From the NCBI GenBank assembly GCA_002224055.1, contig AZLU01000051.1:124001-188000 (forward strand): DNA of 64,000 bases, written 5' to 3'. The DNA comes from Pezizomycotina sp. ARF18 (taxonomy: Eukaryota; Ascomycota). The position numbers and the translations under genes are program-made. Shown piece by piece: positions 63,641 through 64,000 of this stretch; the first letter of the stretch is position 1; each line of letters opens with the position of its first letter. The notes beneath the pieces are model-generated. The model saw only the letters and a list, made by a program, of their open reading frames with translations. It was not told the DNA's origin and did no database searches.

Positions 63641-64000
63641 ATAAGCTCTTTACATTTTCACTCTCCTCCGCTCAAGATTATGTGTTCTAACTAAATTGCA
63701 TTTCATAAAATACTCTCTAACAAAACATCCTTCATAACCTTTCTATCGTTCATACTTCTCTCTCTACTCTTAATTCCCTGCTCTTCTCTGCCTTTTTTTT
63801 TTTTTTTTTTCTTTTATTTTTTTTCTCTACTTTACTCTACCTTCTTTTATTTTTTTTTCTTTTATTTTATTTTTCTCTACTTTACTCTACCTTCTTTATT
63901 TTTCTTTTAGAACCCTCCGTACTTTGCTTCCCTTCCGCAGCTTAAACTCATTACCTTTCTTATTCTTTTCCGTATTCTCGATCGTATACTAATCGCTCCT
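63641..64000. repeat. Pyrimidine-rich tract with imperfect tandem
   Basis: This is a strongly T/C-rich strand. TTTCTCTACTTTACTCTACC followed by TTCTTTTATT recurs at about 63817-63850 and 63868-63900, a unit of roughly 50 bp. T runs lie between. Such tracts occur in fungal promoters and as simple repeats. Confidence 0.6.

Overview
The window looks like nuclear DNA of a filamentous ascomycete (Pezizomycotina). The reasons are short GT-AG introns of about 60-85 bp, a CFEM-domain surface protein, a KCH-type fungal potassium channel, a LaeA/UMTA-type methyltransferase, a multi-intron fungal P450, and gene islands set in long gene-free stretches. Part of the gene-free DNA (about 23.2-27.1 kb) contains diverged copies of the same sequences and looks damaged by repeat-induced point mutation (RIP). 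I cannot name the genus.

Layout. 1-5.4 kb has no recognisable gene. 6.1-8.5 kb (minus) is a KCH low-affinity K+ channel gene with three exons. 8.5-32.1 kb is almost gene-free: it holds a small island at 21.1-22.8 kb with a telomere-like repeat, and degenerate repeats at 23.2-27.1 kb. 32.1-32.9 kb (minus) is a CFEM membrane protein with a perfect 16-bp hairpin just past its stop. 33-39.9 kb is gene-poor, with one coding-looking orphan segment near 35.2-35.5 kb. 39.9-51.0 kb is the densest island: a DJ-1/PfpI protein (plus), then a SAM methyltransferase, a cytochrome P450, an APH-fold kinase-like protein and an AIF2/AMID-type FAD oxidoreductase (all minus). These could be tailoring and support enzymes of a secondary-metabolite locus, but no backbone enzyme is visible here. 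53.2-54.4 kb (plus) holds a tRNA-Tyr gene and an F-box protein. 58.6-60.3 kb (minus) is a conserved fungal protein of unknown function with a coiled coil. The right end is gene-poor, with a degenerate GGCTCA-type tandem repeat and pyrimidine-rich tracts.

The most striking item is the tRNA-Tyr gene at 53,181-53,341. It carries the expected small intron after position 37. It also appears to carry a 70-bp insertion between positions 30 and 31 of the anticodon stem. That insertion has every hallmark of a spliceosomal intron (GTAAG start, ACTAAT branch-like box, pyrimidine tract, CAG end). Removing both gives a perfect 73-nt tRNA-Tyr(GUA); leaving the 70 bp in destroys U33 and the anticodon.

Nearly every protein-coding gene is broken by several one-base frameshifts while its protein-level conservation stays excellent. 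Several that I could resolve are single missing bases in short homopolymers. I read this as most likely sequence error rather than gene death, so the CDS entries give whole-locus spans, and their reading frames must be joined across these points.
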